A stretch of DNA of 64,000 nt from Polaromonas sp. JS666 (GCF_000013865.1 NC_007948.1:1860001-1924000); one strand, 5' to 3'; positions 25,339 to 34,422 are shown, counted from the first letter of the stretch. The notes: generated by a model not told the origin, from the letters alone. Made by a program: numbers and translations.

Positions 25339-26121
25339 TTATAGCCAATCGAGTTCCGCCACGACCGGCGCGTGGTCGCTCGGGCGCTCGTTTTTGCGTG
25401 GCAGCTTGTCGATGAGGCAGCTTTTGACGGCGGGCTTGAGTGCATTGCTCACCAGGATGTAATCAATGCGCAGGCCGCGGTTTCTGCGAAACGCAAACTC
25501 CCGGTAATCCCACCATGAGTAGGTTTTTTCCGGTTGTTCGAACAGGCGGAACGCATCGTGCAGACCCAGCCCCAACAGTGCCTGCAAGTGTTGCCGTTCG
25601 TCGGCGGTATGGTGAATCGTTTCGTGCAGCCCTTGCGCGTCATACGTGTCGCGGTCGTCGGCGGTGATGTTGAAGTCACCCACCAGCACAAGCCTGGAGT
25701 GTTCGGCGAGTTCTTCGCGCAGCCACGCGCGCAGGCCGTCGAGCCAGCGCATCTTGTATTCAAACTTCTCGGTGCCCGGTGCCTGGCCGTTGACAAAATA
25801 GCCATTGACAACGCGCACCTCGCCGCTCGGCGTGTCCAGCGTCGCCGCGATCACGCGTGACTGCTCGTCCGTGAAACCGGCTATGTTCTTCACAATGTTG
25901 CGCGCCGGCGTGCGACTCAAAATGGCCACGCCGTTGTAGGTTTTCTGGCCGAACACCGCACTTTGGTAGCCCGCGTCGGCCAGTGCCTGCAGTGGAAACT
26001 TGTCGTCGGAAAGTTTGAGTTCCTGCAGGCACAGCACATCCACCGGATTTGCCGCCAGCCAGTCAAGGACCTGCGGCAGCCGCACGGCCAGCGAGTTGAC
26101 ATTCCAGGTGGCGATTTTCAT
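25339..26121 (-). CDS. xthA: Exodeoxyribonuclease III (AP endonuclease)
   Basis: 260-residue Mg-dependent DNA repair enzyme. Visible active-site features: MKIATWNVNSL with Asn7, LCLQELKL with Glu34, GDFNITADDRD, and the C-terminal PSDHAPVVAEL with the catalytic His. The frame is open to 26229, but the extra residues are not protein-like, and ATG 26121 starts the conserved strand. It is the last gene of the leftward thyA-folA-DUF4337-xthA group, 43 bases after the DUF4337 stop. A decayed copy of its 3' end lies at 20857-21108. Confidence 0.93.
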   Translation of the reverse strand: MKIATWNVNSLAVRLPQVLDWLAANPVDVLCLQELKLSDDKFPLQALADAGYQSAVFGQKTYNGVAILSRTPARNIVKNIAGFTDEQSRVIAATLDTPSGEVRVVNGYFVNGQAPGTEKFEYKMRWLDGLRAWLREELAEHSRLVLVGDFNITADDRDTYDAQGLHETIHHTADERQHLQALLGLGLHDAFRLFEQPEKTYSWWDYREFAFRRNRGLRIDYILVSNALKPAVKSCLIDKLPRKNERPSDHAPVVAELDWL

Positions 26122-26164
26122 GGTTTTGGTGTTCCAGGGCAAGCAAGATAAGGAGGAGATGCTA

Positions 26165-26761
26165 TCAAATATGCAGCAACGCGAGCGCGCCGACCGCCAT
26201 GCCCACGCCGGCCAGCGCGAACATGCCATATTCCAGCCAACGCTTGCGTGTCAGCAGGGCAATGGCCGCCAGCGCGATGGAGACCTGCAGCACCGTGGTG
26301 GCCTGTGCCCAGCGGTGGTGCTGATGCATCTGGTCGTCCGACGACTTGTCCCAAGTGGCGGCTTCAGCCTCCAGTTTCTCGGCGGCTGTCTTGATTTCGT
26401 TCTTCTCTTTTTCGTAGCGCTCGATCTTGCTCAGGTAGCCGGCCTTCCTGTCTTCAGGCGCCAGATCGCGGGCGAATTCGGCGAGCGACTGCTTGGTGCT
26501 CTTGGCCTGAAAGTAATTCCACTGATTGGAGGCTTCGGTTTTTTTGATGGCGGCGTTATTTTTATACAGGCCTGCATTGGCCTGGGTCGCACCGCCCATG
26601 TAGGCAAAAATGGCCCCCACGGTCGCAATGATGGCCGTCACGACGGCGATCTGGGCGATCATGCCGCCGCCGCCGTCGTGTGCTGCGCCATGAGCGCCTT
26701 GGGCGGCATGCTCCAGCTCGTGGTCGTGCGGCCCGTGGACGTGAAATCCGGCTCCTGACAT
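26165..26761 (-). CDS. DUF4337 membrane protein
   Basis: 198 residues. A histidine-rich N-terminus (HVHGPHDHELEHA) precedes a transmembrane segment (about 35-55, IAQIAVVTAIIATVGAIFAY). A long charged helical region with NQWNYFQAKSTKQSL follows, then two more membrane segments at the C-terminus (about 155-198). This order is that of DUF4337 proteins, whose function is not known. The start lies 1 base after the folA stop, so it is translated in the same operon. The His-rich stretch could bind metal, but this is only a composition argument. Confidence 0.8.
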   Translation of the reverse strand: MSGAGFHVHGPHDHELEHAAQGAHGAAHDGGGGMIAQIAVVTAIIATVGAIFAYMGGATQANAGLYKNNAAIKKTEASNQWNYFQAKSTKQSLAEFARDLAPEDRKAGYLSKIERYEKEKNEIKTAAEKLEAEAATWDKSSDDQMHQHHRWAQATTVLQVSIALAAIALLTRKRWLEYGMFALAGVGMAVGALALLHI

Positions 26762-26762
26762 G

Positions 26763-27257
26763 TCAATTCCCTTTGTGTTTGTCGTAAGTGATAAAACTGA
26801 ACTTCAGCCCATTGGAGGAGATGTGATCCTCACGCGCAGCTTCAATCCATTCGGAACCCAGCGGGGGCGCAAAGGCATCCCCTTCAAAGTCCTGGGCAAT
26901 TTCGGTGACTTCGATGCGCTGCGCCAGGGGCTTGGCTTGCGCGTAAATTTGCGCGCCACCGATGACCCAGACTTCTTCAGACTGCCCGCAAAGGCTCAAA
27001 GCGTCGGCCAGGCTGGCTGCTGGCTCGGCGCCATCTTCTTTCCAGTCCTGCTGCCGGGTGATGACAATATTGGTGCGGCCGGGCAGGGGGCGGAATTTGG
27101 GCGGCAGTGAGTCCCAGGTCTTTCGCCCCATGATGACGGGCCAGCCCTGGGTCAGGCGCTTGAAGTGGGCCATGTCTTCCGGCAGATGCCAGGGCATGCG
27201 ATTGTTGTTGCCGATCACGCCGTTGGCGGCGCGGGCAAAAATCATGTTGATGCGCAT
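26763..27257 (-). CDS. folA: Dihydrofolate reductase
   Basis: 164 residues, normal size. Reduces dihydrofolate with NADPH. Landmarks: ARAANGVIGNNNRMPWHLPEDMAHFK split by the usual Trp-containing loop, then MGRKTWDSLPPKFRPLPGR, VWVIGGAQIYAQA, and catalytic acid in LPEDM. It follows thyA by 3 bases, the classic thyA-folA pair in which DHFR recycles the dihydrofolate made by thymidylate synthase. Confidence 0.97.
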   Translation of the reverse strand: MRINMIFARAANGVIGNNNRMPWHLPEDMAHFKRLTQGWPVIMGRKTWDSLPPKFRPLPGRTNIVITRQQDWKEDGAEPAASLADALSLCGQSEEVWVIGGAQIYAQAKPLAQRIEVTEIAQDFEGDAFAPPLGSEWIEAAREDHISSNGLKFSFITYDKHKGN

Positions 27258-27260
27258 GAA

Positions 27261-28115
27261 CTACACCGCTACCGGCGCCTTGATGGCCGCATGGTGCTGG
27301 TAGTCAAGGAACTCGAAATCGTCGAACTGGTAGTCGAAGATCGACTCGGGCTTGCGCTTGATGTGGAGTGTCGGATAGGGGAAGGGGGCCCGGCTCAGTT
27401 GCAGGGCCACCTGCTCGGCGTGGTTGCTGTAGATGTGGCAGTCGCCGCCCGTCCAGATGAAGTCGCCCACGTCCAGGTCGCACTGCTGCGCCACCATGTG
27501 CGTGAGCAGCGCGTAGCTGCCAATGTTGAAGGGCACGCCGAGGAAAATGTCGGCGCTGCGCTGGTAGAGCTGGCAGCTGAGCTTGCCTTTACCGCCAGCT
27601 TCAGTGGCAGGCGCGACGTAGAACTGAAAAAATGCGTGGCAAGGCATCAGCGCCATTTTGGACAGGTCAGCCACGTTCCAGGCGCTCACGATGATGCGGC
27701 GCGAGTCAGGGTTGGTTTTCAGCGTCTTGATGACTTCGCTGATCTGGTCAATATGCCCGCCGTCAGGCGTCGGCCAACTGCGCCATTGCACGCCATAGAC
27801 CGGGCCCAGGTCACCGTCTTCGCGGGCCCACTCATCCCAAATCGTCACGCCGCGTTCTTTCAGCCAGTTGTTGTCGCTGCTCCCGGTCAGAAACCACAGC
27901 AGTTCCTGCACGATGGATTTGAGGTGAACCTTTTTGGTGGTCACCAGCGGAAAGCCTTCGTTCAAATCAAAGCGCATCTGGTAACCAAACACGCTTTTGG
28001 TGCCGGTGCCGGTGCGATCGGCCTTGAAGACGCCGTGCGCGTCCACATGGCGCATGAAGTCTTCGTACTGGGAACGAATGGGGCGGTCAGGGCGGGTTTC
28101 GGGAGGGGTGTTCAT
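27261..28115 (-). CDS. thyA: Thymidylate synthase
   Basis: 284 residues. Converts dUMP to dTMP with methylene-tetrahydrofolate. Key features: [18 protein letters not shown], the RR pair in [11 protein letters not shown] (phosphate binding), nucleophile Cys159 in [14 protein letters not shown], and [18 protein letters not shown] with the dUMP-binding Arg and Asp. First gene of the leftward folate/DNA group, with its promoter presumably in the 28116-28487 gap. Confidence 0.98.
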   Translation of the reverse strand: MNTPPETRPDRPIRSQYEDFMRHVDAHGVFKADRTGTGTKSVFGYQMRFDLNEGFPLVTTKKVHLKSIVQELLWFLTGSSDNNWLKERGVTIWDEWAREDGDLGPVYGVQWRSWPTPDGGHIDQISEVIKTLKTNPDSRRIIVSAWNVADLSKMALMPCHAFFQFYVAPATEAGGKGKLSCQLYQRSADIFLGVPFNIGSYALLTHMVAQQCDLDVGDFIWTGGDCHIYSNHAEQVALQLSRAPFPYPTLHIKRKPESIFDYQFDDFEFLDYQHHAAIKAPVAV

Positions 28116-28487
28116 GAATAGCCAACAGCTTGATGATTTTGAGTGCCTTGCCCCGCTGCAGCAGCAACTTTTCCAGGCCGGGGATGGCAGATTTTATGCG
28201 GACTGGCGTTGGCTGCTGGTTTGCTGCGCTGGACACGTTGTGGGTTTGACGGGCTAATTGGAAGCTGACCCCAGTTACTCAGCATCTCCGCAGCCATGGG
28301 GCCTCGCCTTCTCCTACCGCGCGTCCGCCGCTGCTTGCTTTCCGCCGACCGGCGCGCTAGGCTAATCCTGCGCTCAACCTGGCCCGAGCAAACGGCGCGT
28401 CGCACCGCCTACTCGGGCCGGTCAGCGTTGACGTCAGGCGTGTCTTTATGTCTACAGCGAGTGTAAACATCCAGAAAGGCGGCAAAC
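28116..28487. other. Divergent intergenic region with a long hairpin
   Basis: About 370 bases between thyA and the dioxygenase gene. The main structure is a hairpin at 28374-28431: GGCCCGAG (28381-28388) pairs with CTCGGGCC (28412-28419), and, after a bulge, TCAAC (28374-28378) pairs with GTTGA (28427-28431). A 47-codon frame at 28114-28257 has no ribosome site and no recognisable product. No other gene is seen. Confidence 0.45.
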
Positions 28488-29159
28488 ATGGACAAGCATC
28501 AATTCCCGAGGGCTGGCTTGGGCTTCTCACGACGAATCCTCTTGCACAAGAGTGCCGTGATACTTGGGGGCGGGCTTCTGGCCGGCCCCGCTTTTGCTGC
28601 CAAGCAAGGCTGTCGGCCCACCGAGTCCGAAGTCCTCGGTCCGTTCTATCGGTTCGGCGCGCCATTTCACTCCCGGCTGGCAGGTCCTGACGAGCCCGGT
28701 GACAGGCTTGTTCTGACCGGCACGGTGTTCAGTTCAGATTGCCGTACACCCCTCCCGGGGGCATTGATCGAGGTGTGGCAAGCGAATCACGCTGGCTTAT
28801 ACGACACCAACAAGCCCGGCAACTTCACCGAGGCTGGTACCTTCCACTTGCGGGGGATGCTGTATACGAATGAAAAGGGGCAATACGAGATTGAGACGAT
28901 TGTGCCGGGCCGATACCCGATTCCGCCAAATCTCCCGGGGCTCGAGAAATATGCGGGGCTGACGCGACCTGCGCATATTCACTTTCGGGTCATGGAATCG
29001 CTGCACGTTCCGGTGACGACGCAGCTCTATTTCAAGGGCGACCCCTTCATTGCCAAAGATCCGTGGGCCGGCCGCAAGCCATCATTGGCCATTGATTTAA
29101 AGCAGGATGGCAAGCTACGCCGCAGTGTGTTTGACGTCGTACTTGCCAGGGGCTTATAG
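28488..29159 (+). CDS. Exported intradiol ring-cleavage dioxygenase family protein
   Basis: 223 residues. The twin-arginine-like leader SRRILLHKSAVILGGGLL (Arg15-Arg16) suggests Tat export, which fits a folded iron enzyme. The catechol-dioxygenase-like domain follows: LTGTVFSSDCRTPLPGALIE, Tyr105 in GLYDT, Tyr143 in PGRYPIPP, and His163/His165 in RPAHIHFRV, giving the four Fe(III) ligand positions. It is a single-subunit, exported relative of protocatechuate dioxygenases, not PcaG or PcaH. Substrate unknown. It should not be taken as the missing step of the pca operon 20 kb away. Confidence 0.82.
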   Translation: MDKHQFPRAGLGFSRRILLHKSAVILGGGLLAGPAFAAKQGCRPTESEVLGPFYRFGAPFHSRLAGPDEPGDRLVLTGTVFSSDCRTPLPGALIEVWQANHAGLYDTNKPGNFTEAGTFHLRGMLYTNEKGQYEIETIVPGRYPIPPNLPGLEKYAGLTRPAHIHFRVMESLHVPVTTQLYFKGDPFIAKDPWAGRKPSLAIDLKQDGKLRRSVFDVVLARGL

Positions 29160-29293
29160 AAGACGCACTTGTCGAAGCGCAGTGGCGGCAAGTGCGTTGG
29201 CTGCACCTCAGCGTCAAGCCGCTCAACGAGTGCGGCGATCGTGCCTGACCCGTTCTGCTACTGCGTCGTGCACATGTTGTGCTGGAGTCCGCC

Positions 29294-29641
29294 ATGCCCG
29301 AGCAACTCACCAAGCATCCCGAGGTGACCCTGCAGGTCCTGCGCAGCGCGGGCGCCAAGTGCGCTGAGGGTGTTTCCCAGGACATTCTCACCACTTGCCC
29401 CACCGAGCGCTTCTGCAAACTGCCGGGTGGTGAGATCTGCGTCTTCGGCTTGAACGATGCCTCGAAAATGACACAGATCACGTCTGCCGAGTGGAAAACT
29501 CTATTGCCATCTGCCGTGCCCGAATCACCGCCCACGTCTGAATCGTTCATGGGCGAAGCGCTGCTGAGCGGCGGTTTAGGCCTGCTGGCTGGCGTGGCCA
29601 TAGGGCTGGCCGTCTCGCACTTGCGCCGTCGGCACCCTTGA
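29294..29641 (+). CDS. Hypothetical protein with C-terminal membrane segment
   Basis: 115 residues from ATG 29294 (a start at 29279 adds 5). The N-terminal half has three Cys in AKCAEG, TTCPTERFCKLPGG and EICVFG, a spacing that may allow disulfides or metal binding. The C-terminus has a membrane helix (LLSGGLGLLAGVAIGLAVSHL) followed by RRRHP, so the domain may face the periplasm. No known family is recognised. It stands in the same direction as the dioxygenase and the hydrolase. Confidence 0.5.
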   Translation: MPEQLTKHPEVTLQVLRSAGAKCAEGVSQDILTTCPTERFCKLPGGEICVFGLNDASKMTQITSAEWKTLLPSAVPESPPTSESFMGEALLSGGLGLLAGVAIGLAVSHLRRRHP

Positions 29642-29748
29642 GGCAGGGCGGTACTGTCAAGCCTGCGAGGCATCATGCCAACACAACAGACGCTCCCGTC
29701 CAAACAGCGGCCTGGCTACAAGGTCTTCCCCATTTTGCGGTGCGAACG

Positions 29749-30597
29749 ATGGATGTCCTGCTAAAAGTGTTGACCGTGGGCGGCGCGGTGTATGCCGTGT
29801 TGTTGGCCATCGTGTTTGTGCTGCAGGGGAACCTCCTCTACTTCCCCGACGCGGGGCGGCAGATTCTGCAGACGCCCAAGGACGTCGGGCTTGACTATGA
29901 GCAGGTGTGGTTGACGACGGAAGACGGAGTCCGGATCGAGGCCTGGTACGTCCCCGCGCCGGCGGCGCGCGGCGCGGTGCTGCTTGCCCACGGCAACGCC
30001 GGCAACATCTCGCACCGGCTGGACTACGCCCTCATGTTCCACCGCCTCGGCTACTCGCTGCTGCTGCTCGAATACCGCGGCTACGGCCGCAGCGAAGGCA
30101 AGCCGAGCGAGGAGGGCACCTACGCCGATGCCCGCGCCGCCTGGCGCCACCTCGTGGCGCAGCGGGGATTCCCGCCCGAGCGCATCGCGCTGGTGGGCGA
30201 GTCCCTGGGCGGCGCCATCGTCGCCCGGCTCGCCACGGCCGAGCGCCCCGGGGCGCTGGTGCTCGCATCAACTTTCGTCTCGGTACCCGAGCTGGCGGCG
30301 GAGCTCTATCCCTGGCTGCCGGTGCGGTGGCTGGCGCGCTACCGCTACGACGCGCTGGAGGCCCTGGCCCGCGTCTCGAGCCCGGTGCTCATTGCCCATA
30401 GCCGGCAGGACGACATCGTGCCGTTTCGTCACGGCGAGCGGCTGTTTGCCGCCGCCAAGGGGCCGAAAGCGTTCCTGGAGCTGGCCGGTGGGCATAACGA
30501 GGGTTTTCTGTTCACGCGTGAGGCATGGCGCGAGGCGCTGGGGCGCTTCCTGGCACAGCACCTTCCGGCGGAAGCCATGGACCCTGTTCCACGGTAA
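29749..30597 (+). CDS. Membrane-anchored alpha/beta hydrolase, ABHD13/BEM46-like
   Basis: 282 residues from ATG 29749. An N-terminal membrane helix (VGGAVYAVLLAIVFVLQGNL) is followed by LLYFPD, typical for this family. The hydrolase core has AHGNAGNISHR (oxyanion loop), the nucleophile elbow LVGESLGGA, acid region SRQDDIVPF, and His in GGHNEGF. The family's physiological substrate is not known. The frame is open back to 29638 but without a good start there. The ATG used lacks a strong ribosome site, so the start is moderately certain. Confidence 0.8.
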   Translation: MDVLLKVLTVGGAVYAVLLAIVFVLQGNLLYFPDAGRQILQTPKDVGLDYEQVWLTTEDGVRIEAWYVPAPAARGAVLLAHGNAGNISHRLDYALMFHRLGYSLLLLEYRGYGRSEGKPSEEGTYADARAAWRHLVAQRGFPPERIALVGESLGGAIVARLATAERPGALVLASTFVSVPELAAELYPWLPVRWLARYRYDALEALARVSSPVLIAHSRQDDIVPFRHGERLFAAAKGPKAFLELAGGHNEGFLFTREAWREALGRFLAQHLPAEAMDPVPR

Positions 30598-30632
30598 AAA
30601 GTTCGGCAACAATATTTTTATTCGAGGTTACC

Positions 30633-31070
30633 GTGGTCGCCATCAAATACGCCGATTTGCTTGATGCCTTTGAATTCGTCAGCTTCGGTGCCCCGTTCGA
30701 CAGCAGTGCCTTCATCTGCGTGGATACGGGCGTGATTTACTGCACATCGGACACCCTTGAACTCGACGAGGAAGTCCCGGAGGACCTCGAAACATCTGAT
30801 CAGTACATCGCCATTCCGCACAAGAACGAGTTGAGCCTCGGTCGGGACCTGGTTTTGTCCTTTGTTGATCAAGCGCTGCCGAATGACTACAACACCGTGG
30901 CAGGCTTTTTCCGACGCAAAGGTGCCTACAGCCGCTTCAAACAATTACTGGAGTCCCGAGGTGTCCTCAACGCCTGGTACCTGTTTGAAACCCATGCTGT
31001 CGAAGTCGCATTGCGCCAATGGTGTGACGAGAATAACGTCCAGCTCAGCCCGGCTCAACCGGAGGCCTGA
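30633..31070 (+). CDS. UPF0158-family protein
   Basis: 145 residues starting at GTG 30633 after CGAGGTTACC; the open frame further left (to 30525) overlaps the hydrolase gene and is not protein-like. The sequence KYADLLDAFEFVS, CVDTGVIYC, YIAIPHKNELSLGRDLVLSF and FRRKGAYSRFKQLLESRG follows the UPF0158 pattern. These are small acidic cytoplasmic proteins of unknown function, often encoded as single genes. It converges with the FAD-oxidase gene. Confidence 0.72.
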   Translation: MVAIKYADLLDAFEFVSFGAPFDSSAFICVDTGVIYCTSDTLELDEEVPEDLETSDQYIAIPHKNELSLGRDLVLSFVDQALPNDYNTVAGFFRRKGAYSRFKQLLESRGVLNAWYLFETHAVEVALRQWCDENNVQLSPAQPEA

Positions 31071-31161
31071 ACGTGGGAGGGCGCATGGCGAGCCATCCTG
31101 CCTGTGCTGAATTCTGGCCAGATGAGTGGCTTCATCAGTCGCTCGAAGGTGTTCGTTCAAG

Positions 31162-32583
31162 CTATATCCGCAGCACCCGCCCCGGATTAAACAGGTTTTG
31201 CGGGTCAAGGGCGTGCTTGATGGCCCGCATCATGCCCAGCGCCACGGGGGATTTGTAGTGCTCCAGCTTGTCGAGCTTGAGGCTGCCCACGCCGTGCTCG
31301 GCAGAAAATGAGCCGCCAAAGCGCGCCACCGAGTCATAGACCAGCGAATTGACGGTGTCCTCATGCTCCCGCAGAAAAGCCTGGGCATCGCCGTCAGCGG
31401 GCGCCTGCACGTTGTAGTGCAGGTTACCGTCGCCCAGGTGGCCAAAATTCACCAGCCGCACACCCGGAATGGCCTGCACCAGCAGGGCATCGGTGACCTC
31501 CACAAACTCCGGGATGCGCGAAACCGCGACCGAGATGTCGTGCTTGATGTTCAGGCCTTCCTCGGCTTGCGCCAGCGGAATGCTTTCACGGATGTGCCAG
31601 AGCTGGTGTGCCTGGGCCAGATTTTCAGCAACGACCGCATCCGTCACGCAGCCCTTGTCCAGCGCGGTCTCCAGCAGCCGTTCGAACTGTTCGCGGGCAT
31701 GGGTTTCTGATTCCGGGTCAGAATTTTCAAGCAGTACGCAGAACGGTGTCTCTTCATACAGCGGCACGCGCAGTTGCCTGAAGTTTTTGGCAACCAGGCT
31801 CAGGGCAAACTGTCCCATGACCTCAAATCCGGTCAGGCCGGCGCCCAGGTGCCGGTGGGCCAGTGCAAGAAGGTTTACGGCATCCTGCATCGACGGTACG
31901 GCCGCCCATGCGGTGAGCTGGACGGCGGGCTGCGGATACAGCTTGAGCGTGGCGGCGGTGATGACGCCGAGCGTGCCTTCGCTGCCGATGAACAGGTCGC
32001 GCAGGTCGTAGCCCGTGTTGTCCTTGCGCAGGCCGGAAAGGCCATTCCAGATGTCACCTTGCGCTGTCACCACCTCCAGCCCCAGGCACAAATCACGCGC
32101 ATTGCCGTAGCGCACGACCTGCGTGCCACCGGCGTTCGTCGCCAGGTTCCCGCCAATGGTGCAGCTGCCTTCGGCGGCCAGGCTCAGCGGGAAAAGAAAC
32201 CCCGCCTTGTCGGCGGCTTCCTGCAGCGTTTGCAGAATGCAGCCGGCTTCCACGGTGACCGTGAGATTTGCCGCATCGATCTGGCGCACGGCATTCATGC
32301 GCTGCAGGCTCAGCACCACCTGCCGGCCCGAGTCGTCGGGGATGGATCCGACCGCCAGCCCGGTGTTGCCGCCTTGGGTGACGATGCTCACGCCGGCCGC
32401 CGCGCAGGCCTTGACGATGGCGGCTACCTCCGCGGTGGTGGCGGGCCTGACCACGGCCAGCGCCTTGCCGCGTGAGCGCTTTCGCCAGTCGAGTTCCCAG
32501 GCGGTCAGGTCGCCTTCACTGAGTACCTGGCCGGGGCCGGCGATTTGCCTCAGGGTTTCCAGTAAATCAGGGTGAGCGCTCAT
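31162..32583 (-). CDS. FAD-linked oxidase, D-2-hydroxyacid dehydrogenase family
   Basis: 473 residues. The FAD_binding_4 (PCMH) domain in the first half has VRPATTAEVAAIVKAC, the dinucleotide loop TQGGNTGLAVGS and GGNLATNAGGTQVVRYG. The C-terminal FAD-oxidase domain has NFGHLGDGNLHYN and the closing SAEHGVG. This places it among D-lactate, D-2-hydroxyglutarate or glycolate-type dehydrogenases; the exact substrate is not decidable here. The frame is open to 32880, but that part lies inside the DUF2069 gene; ATG 32583 overlaps its stop (ATGA), so the two are translationally coupled. Confidence 0.88.
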   Translation of the reverse strand: MSAHPDLLETLRQIAGPGQVLSEGDLTAWELDWRKRSRGKALAVVRPATTAEVAAIVKACAAAGVSIVTQGGNTGLAVGSIPDDSGRQVVLSLQRMNAVRQIDAANLTVTVEAGCILQTLQEAADKAGFLFPLSLAAEGSCTIGGNLATNAGGTQVVRYGNARDLCLGLEVVTAQGDIWNGLSGLRKDNTGYDLRDLFIGSEGTLGVITAATLKLYPQPAVQLTAWAAVPSMQDAVNLLALAHRHLGAGLTGFEVMGQFALSLVAKNFRQLRVPLYEETPFCVLLENSDPESETHAREQFERLLETALDKGCVTDAVVAENLAQAHQLWHIRESIPLAQAEEGLNIKHDISVAVSRIPEFVEVTDALLVQAIPGVRLVNFGHLGDGNLHYNVQAPADGDAQAFLREHEDTVNSLVYDSVARFGGSFSAEHGVGSLKLDKLEHYKSPVALGMMRAIKHALDPQNLFNPGRVLRI

Positions 32584-32987
32584 GCTGTCTTTTCTCCGGT
32601 GGCGGCGGGTGGCGCCGCATTTTTCAGCCGTACCCGCACATGCAGCGCACAGGCCGCAAAAAGTACCAGGCACAGCAGGACTTCCAGCATGGCAAAGTAG
32701 TTGCCCGGCGCGCGGTCGCTCCAGGCCCGCACCGCGCCTTCGGTGAAGTAAAGCCACACCAGCAGGCTGACCCAGCGGTAGGTGTACATGCGGTTTTTCA
32801 GGATGCCGGCCAGCGGAATGCACAGGGGCAGGACCTTGAGCGCGAGCAGGGAGCCGCCCGGCCGGATGGGCGCGAGCCACAGTTCCCAGGCCAGGCCCAG
32901 CACAATCAGGCCGGCCAGACTGCCCAGGGCCAACCAGCGCGTGAGGTCAATTTGGGTTGCTTTGTTCATGGAGTGGAGTGTCATCAA
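32580..32987 (-). CDS. DUF2069 membrane protein
   Basis: 135 residues, four predicted membrane segments (about 18-38, 47-60, 70-85 and 98-115). The family pattern PLCIPLAGILKNRMYTYRWV and WLYFTEGAVRAWSDRAP is clear for DUF2069. Function unknown. In-frame ATG at 32969 is an alternative start. Its stop overlaps the start of the FAD-linked oxidase. It is divergent from the YihY-type gene, with 74 bases between starts. Confidence 0.85.
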   Translation of the reverse strand: MMTLHSMNKATQIDLTRWLALGSLAGLIVLGLAWELWLAPIRPGGSLLALKVLPLCIPLAGILKNRMYTYRWVSLLVWLYFTEGAVRAWSDRAPGNYFAMLEVLLCLVLFAACALHVRVRLKNAAPPAATGEKTA

Positions 32988-33061
32988 CCGGGTGGTTTCG
33001 CGTCATTGCTGAATCACCGATCTGTCGATTTTCTGATTTGCCGTCAGGCATGATACCGGGG

Positions 33062-34276
33062 ATGAAATTCCAGCAATCCCTGCAGGCGTTGTTGACCGAC
33101 CTGTCCCGTTTTCCGTGGCGCCATACCGCGCTCACGCTGCGCGACCGTTTTCGCGAAGACCACATGGGCCTGACGGCCAGCAGCCTGACCTTCACCACCT
33201 CGATCGCCCTGGTGCCCTTCTTCACCGTGGCGCTGGCCATTTTTACGGCCTTCCCCATGTTTGCCAAACTGCAGGGCGCCCTGCAGGCCTGGCTGGTTCA
33301 GAGCCTGATTCCCGACGACATCGCCCGGCAGGTGCTGGGTTATTTGACCCAGTTCAGCCGGCAAGCCAACAAGCTGGGCATTGCCGGACTGGCGGTGCTG
33401 CTGGTGACCGCGATTGCGCTGATTTTGACGATAGACCGCACGCTCAACGGGATCTGGCGTGTCAGGAAGGCAAGGCCGCTGGCGCAGCGCGTGCTGATTT
33501 ACTGGGCGGCCATTACCCTGGGGCCGCTGCTGCTGGCGGCCAGCCTGGCGGGGACTTCCTATGTGCTGTCGGCCTCCCGGGGCCTGGTGGGCGTGATGCC
33601 CATCAGCCTGCGTTTCCTGCTGGACGTGACCCAGTTTTTCCTGGTGGCCGGCGGCATGGCGGCGCTGTACCGCTACGTGCCCAATACCTATGTGAAATGG
33701 TCCCATGCCTGGGTGGGCGGGCTGTTCGTGGCCGCTGGCCTGGAGCTGGGCAAGCGGATTGTCAGCCTCTACCTCAGTGCGGTGCCGACCTACTCGCTGG
33801 TTTACGGCGCCTTCGCCACCTTGCCGATCCTGCTGGTGTGGATCTACTTCTCCTGGGTCATCGTGCTGATGGGCGCGGTCATTGCCGCCTACCTCCCCAG
33901 CCTGCTGGCCGGCGTGGCGCGCCGGGGCAGCGCGCACGGCTGGTATTTCCAGTTGGCCATCGAGGTGCTGCAGCAGCTGAACCTTGCACGTATCACCGCG
34001 CGCAAGGGGGTGAGTGCATCCCAACTGGCCGAACAGCTCGAGGTCGACGTACTGCAGCTCGAGCCTGTCCTGGAAACCCTGGTTGGGCTGGACTGGGTAG
34101 GCCAGCTCAACGAGGCCGAGGGCGCTGCCGAGTCCCGCTACCTGCTGCTGGCCGACCCCGACACCACGCCCCTGGAGCCCCTGATGCAGCTGCTGCTGCT
34201 GGACAAGGCGGATTCGGTCAAAAAATTATGGGAAAAAGCCCGTTGGCCAGCAATAAACCTGCGTGATGCGCTGTAA
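33062..34276 (+). CDS. YihY/virulence factor BrkB family inner membrane protein
   Basis: 404 residues. Six hydrophobic segments span about 40-285, with the family pattern GLTASSLTFTTSIALVPFFT near residue 35 and VYGAFATLPILLVWIYFSW near 250. The last 120 residues are a cytoplasmic winged-helix-like extension (RKGVSASQLAEQLEVDVLQL). An older link to RNase BN was withdrawn for this family, and its function remains open. The frame is open to 32957, but ATG 33062 begins the known N-terminus. Confidence 0.9.
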   Translation: MKFQQSLQALLTDLSRFPWRHTALTLRDRFREDHMGLTASSLTFTTSIALVPFFTVALAIFTAFPMFAKLQGALQAWLVQSLIPDDIARQVLGYLTQFSRQANKLGIAGLAVLLVTAIALILTIDRTLNGIWRVRKARPLAQRVLIYWAAITLGPLLLAASLAGTSYVLSASRGLVGVMPISLRFLLDVTQFFLVAGGMAALYRYVPNTYVKWSHAWVGGLFVAAGLELGKRIVSLYLSAVPTYSLVYGAFATLPILLVWIYFSWVIVLMGAVIAAYLPSLLAGVARRGSAHGWYFQLAIEVLQQLNLARITARKGVSASQLAEQLEVDVLQLEPVLETLVGLDWVGQLNEAEGAAESRYLLLADPDTTPLEPLMQLLLLDKADSVKKLWEKARWPAINLRDAL

Positions 34277-34422
34277 AAAGTAGCAAAAAAGTACCCTGAC
34301 GACTCTTTGGGGTGCCAAGGCGCTGGTTAATCATCCGAAACCCTGATCTCGCGACGCAGATTCCCTTGATTACTTTGTGGCATCTGTAACAAAATATCTC
34401 GTCCACTCTTCAAGGCGTGCCG

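Noticed and set aside
28114..28257. 47-codon frame next to thyA
   Set aside because: Overlaps the thyA start region, has no ribosome site and no recognisable family.
28372..28433. Integron attC site
   Set aside because: GCTCAAC fits the left box, but GTTGACG does not fit GTTRRRY, and no integrase or cassette array is present.
28488..29159. Intradiol dioxygenase as the missing PcaG or PcaH
   Set aside because: Single chain with an export leader, 20 kb from the pca genes; PcaGH are cytoplasmic two-subunit enzymes.
33115..34266. A 383-codon plus-strand frame inside the YihY-type gene
   Set aside because: Gly/Arg-rich shadow in another frame of a clear membrane protein gene.
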